Shown here: in pieces, positions 62,701 through 64,000 of the stretch
How positions within the stretch are numbered: position 1 is the first letter of the stretch
Layout: each line of letters begins with the position of its first letter
Origin: Oreocharis arfaki
Taxonomy: Eukaryota > Chordata > Aves > Passeriformes > Paramythiidae
Assembly (NCBI GenBank): GCA_013398015.1
Contig: VZRR01002859.1
Coordinates: forward strand, 992,001 to 1,056,000
DNA: 64,000 bases
Direction: 5' to 3'
The notes under the pieces: model-generated
What the model was told of the DNA's origin: nothing
The model's input: the letters and a program-made list of their open reading frames with translations, nothing else
Databases searched by the model: none
Program-made: the position numbers and the translations under genes

Positions 62701-64000
62701 AAACCTTGGCTGACATCAGGAACCCATTGTAGTGGGTGTTGTCTAGACACAGTCACTCTTCTGAAATAGCTGTGCTGGTTTCAAGAGATACCTCCTGTAA
62801 AATGTTCTCTGCTGCAGAGGTTGAAGTTAACCTGTTTTACTTTGATTTGAAACCCAGCTGCTGCCTCACAGCTGAGAGAGCTGTAACACACAGAGGGAAT
62901 TCGGAACGTGCGTTGGTGGGTGGATGAGAGGGCTTCATCTTAAAACCATCTCTGCTGCTTTGCAGTCTTTTTAAGAACACGGAGTATTTGCACACTAAAA
63001 CACTGTGGATACTTTGATCTCATTGTTCCCTGTTTTAGTAATCTCTTTGCCTTGTGTTTGTGTTAAAGAACCTCAGATTTCTTTAGATACTTGACATGTT
63101 AGTTTCAGGTGCTGCGTTGTCCATGCCGGTGGAAGAGGGTCTCCGTGGTATAGGTGGACTAGCTTTTGTAGCAGGTTAAATACCTTTTACCTCCAAGTTC
63201 GTGGGCATGAACTTATGTCATTTCCATGTAGAGCCAAGGGTGTTGTGATAGTGATGCTTTTGACCGTGATGTTCTTGGGGAGCACCAAACTGAGAGCTGA
63301 ATTCCAGCTGTTACTACTCATCTGTGAGCAAAAGCTTAGTGTTTGAACACAAACTTGCTACATACCGCTACCAGGTGTTTGCCATACTGCCCATGTTGGG
63401 TATATGTTTATAAGAACAGAACTTTGGGGTTGCAGAAATCACAACAAAAATTCTGGAACCCGAGTGAAGCTCTTTGCTAAAACAGTTACCTTTTGAATTA
63501 AGCAGATGCCTTTTACTGGAATTCTACCAGGAAAAGTAGATAGCATCTTATATGTGCCTTTACATCAAAAACAGTAGATCAAAATCTGATTTGTGTGTAT
63601 GGTAATATTTTCCTTTGACTGCGTATAAGTTTGTCAGTCTAAGCTCAGAAATAAGGCAATATTATCCTCTGGAGGTATAATCATGGCCTTGTTTCTGAGA
63701 AAAATATACCTCATTAAAAATCAAATATTTTTCTGACAGAATTACACATTACATTGTTCACTTTGTTTACTGTAAGTCTGTTTATTAATATCTTTGCATC
63801 CTACCAAATAAAGCCTTATTGTTAGACAAGGTATTTGGGAATTTTTGTCTTAAACTTCAGTGCTAGCAGAACTTACTTGCCACCATCTGAAAACTACACC
63901 TTTGCATGTGTGTTTGGATACAGCCAGTGATGGTTTACCACTACTCTGGACCATGTATTTGCATTGGCAGGCTGCTCTTTGTCTTATTGTGGGGTTTTTT
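59701..64000. other. Downstream intron sequence (4.3 kb, incomplete)
   Basis: No further Gly-X-Y exon or in-frame stop exon was recognised. A (CAGT)n run lies at 62291-62306. Several open frames on both strands near 61.2-61.9 kb are chance. The next exon must begin with the remaining two bases of a Gly codon. Confidence 0.65.
62291..62306. repeat. (CAGT)n short microsatellite
   Basis: Three to four CAGT units in the downstream intron, read directly. Confidence 0.75.

Overview
This is a vertebrate nuclear window, almost certainly from a bird. It is AT-rich and intron-dominated, and it carries several CR1 (chicken repeat 1) LINE fragments with the typical avian wording. It holds one gene: the middle and C-terminal-proximal part of a fibril-associated (FACIT) collagen on the + strand. 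I read 33 coding exons from 9757 to 59700. Nearly all are short (27-171 bp), begin with a Gly codon, and are phase 0 on both sides. Their sum is 1915 nt, or 638 codons plus one base. Both gene ends lie outside the window: 1-9756 is upstream intron and 59701-64000 is downstream intron.

The best identification is COL19A1 (collagen alpha-1(XIX)). The deciding evidence is the NC2 linker in exons 32-33 (EEIKKYIKQEVLKVFE, then ERMAHFVSQLKLPAAML). It matches my recollection of human type XIX collagen closely, and not that of types IX, XII, XIV or XVI. Domain layout, N to C: end of COL5 (exon 1); NC5 (exons 2-3); COL4, about 227 residues with three imperfections (exons 3-15); NC4, 14 residues (exon 16); COL3, about 87 residues (exons 17-21); NC3 (exons 22-23); COL2, about 168 residues (exons 23-31); NC2, about 44 residues (exons 32-33); start of COL1 (exon 33). 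This gives five helical blocks, as expected for type XIX.

The introns hold the mobile elements. There are CR1 fragments at about 2050-3400 (+), 13449-13646 (-), 25420-26869 (+), 32289-32571 (-) and 55797-56128 (-). The 25.4-26.9 kb CR1 is split by a 398-bp solo LTR of an endogenous retrovirus, inserted in minus orientation with a perfect 6-bp target duplication. There are also a degenerate ~95-100 bp minisatellite at about 27.9-28.2 kb and several microsatellites.

I found no second gene, RNA gene, CRISPR array or promoter, and no novel system. The most informative items are the nested solo LTR, the collagen imperfections, a 27-bp microexon, and an exon whose 3' splice site lacks a pyrimidine tract.
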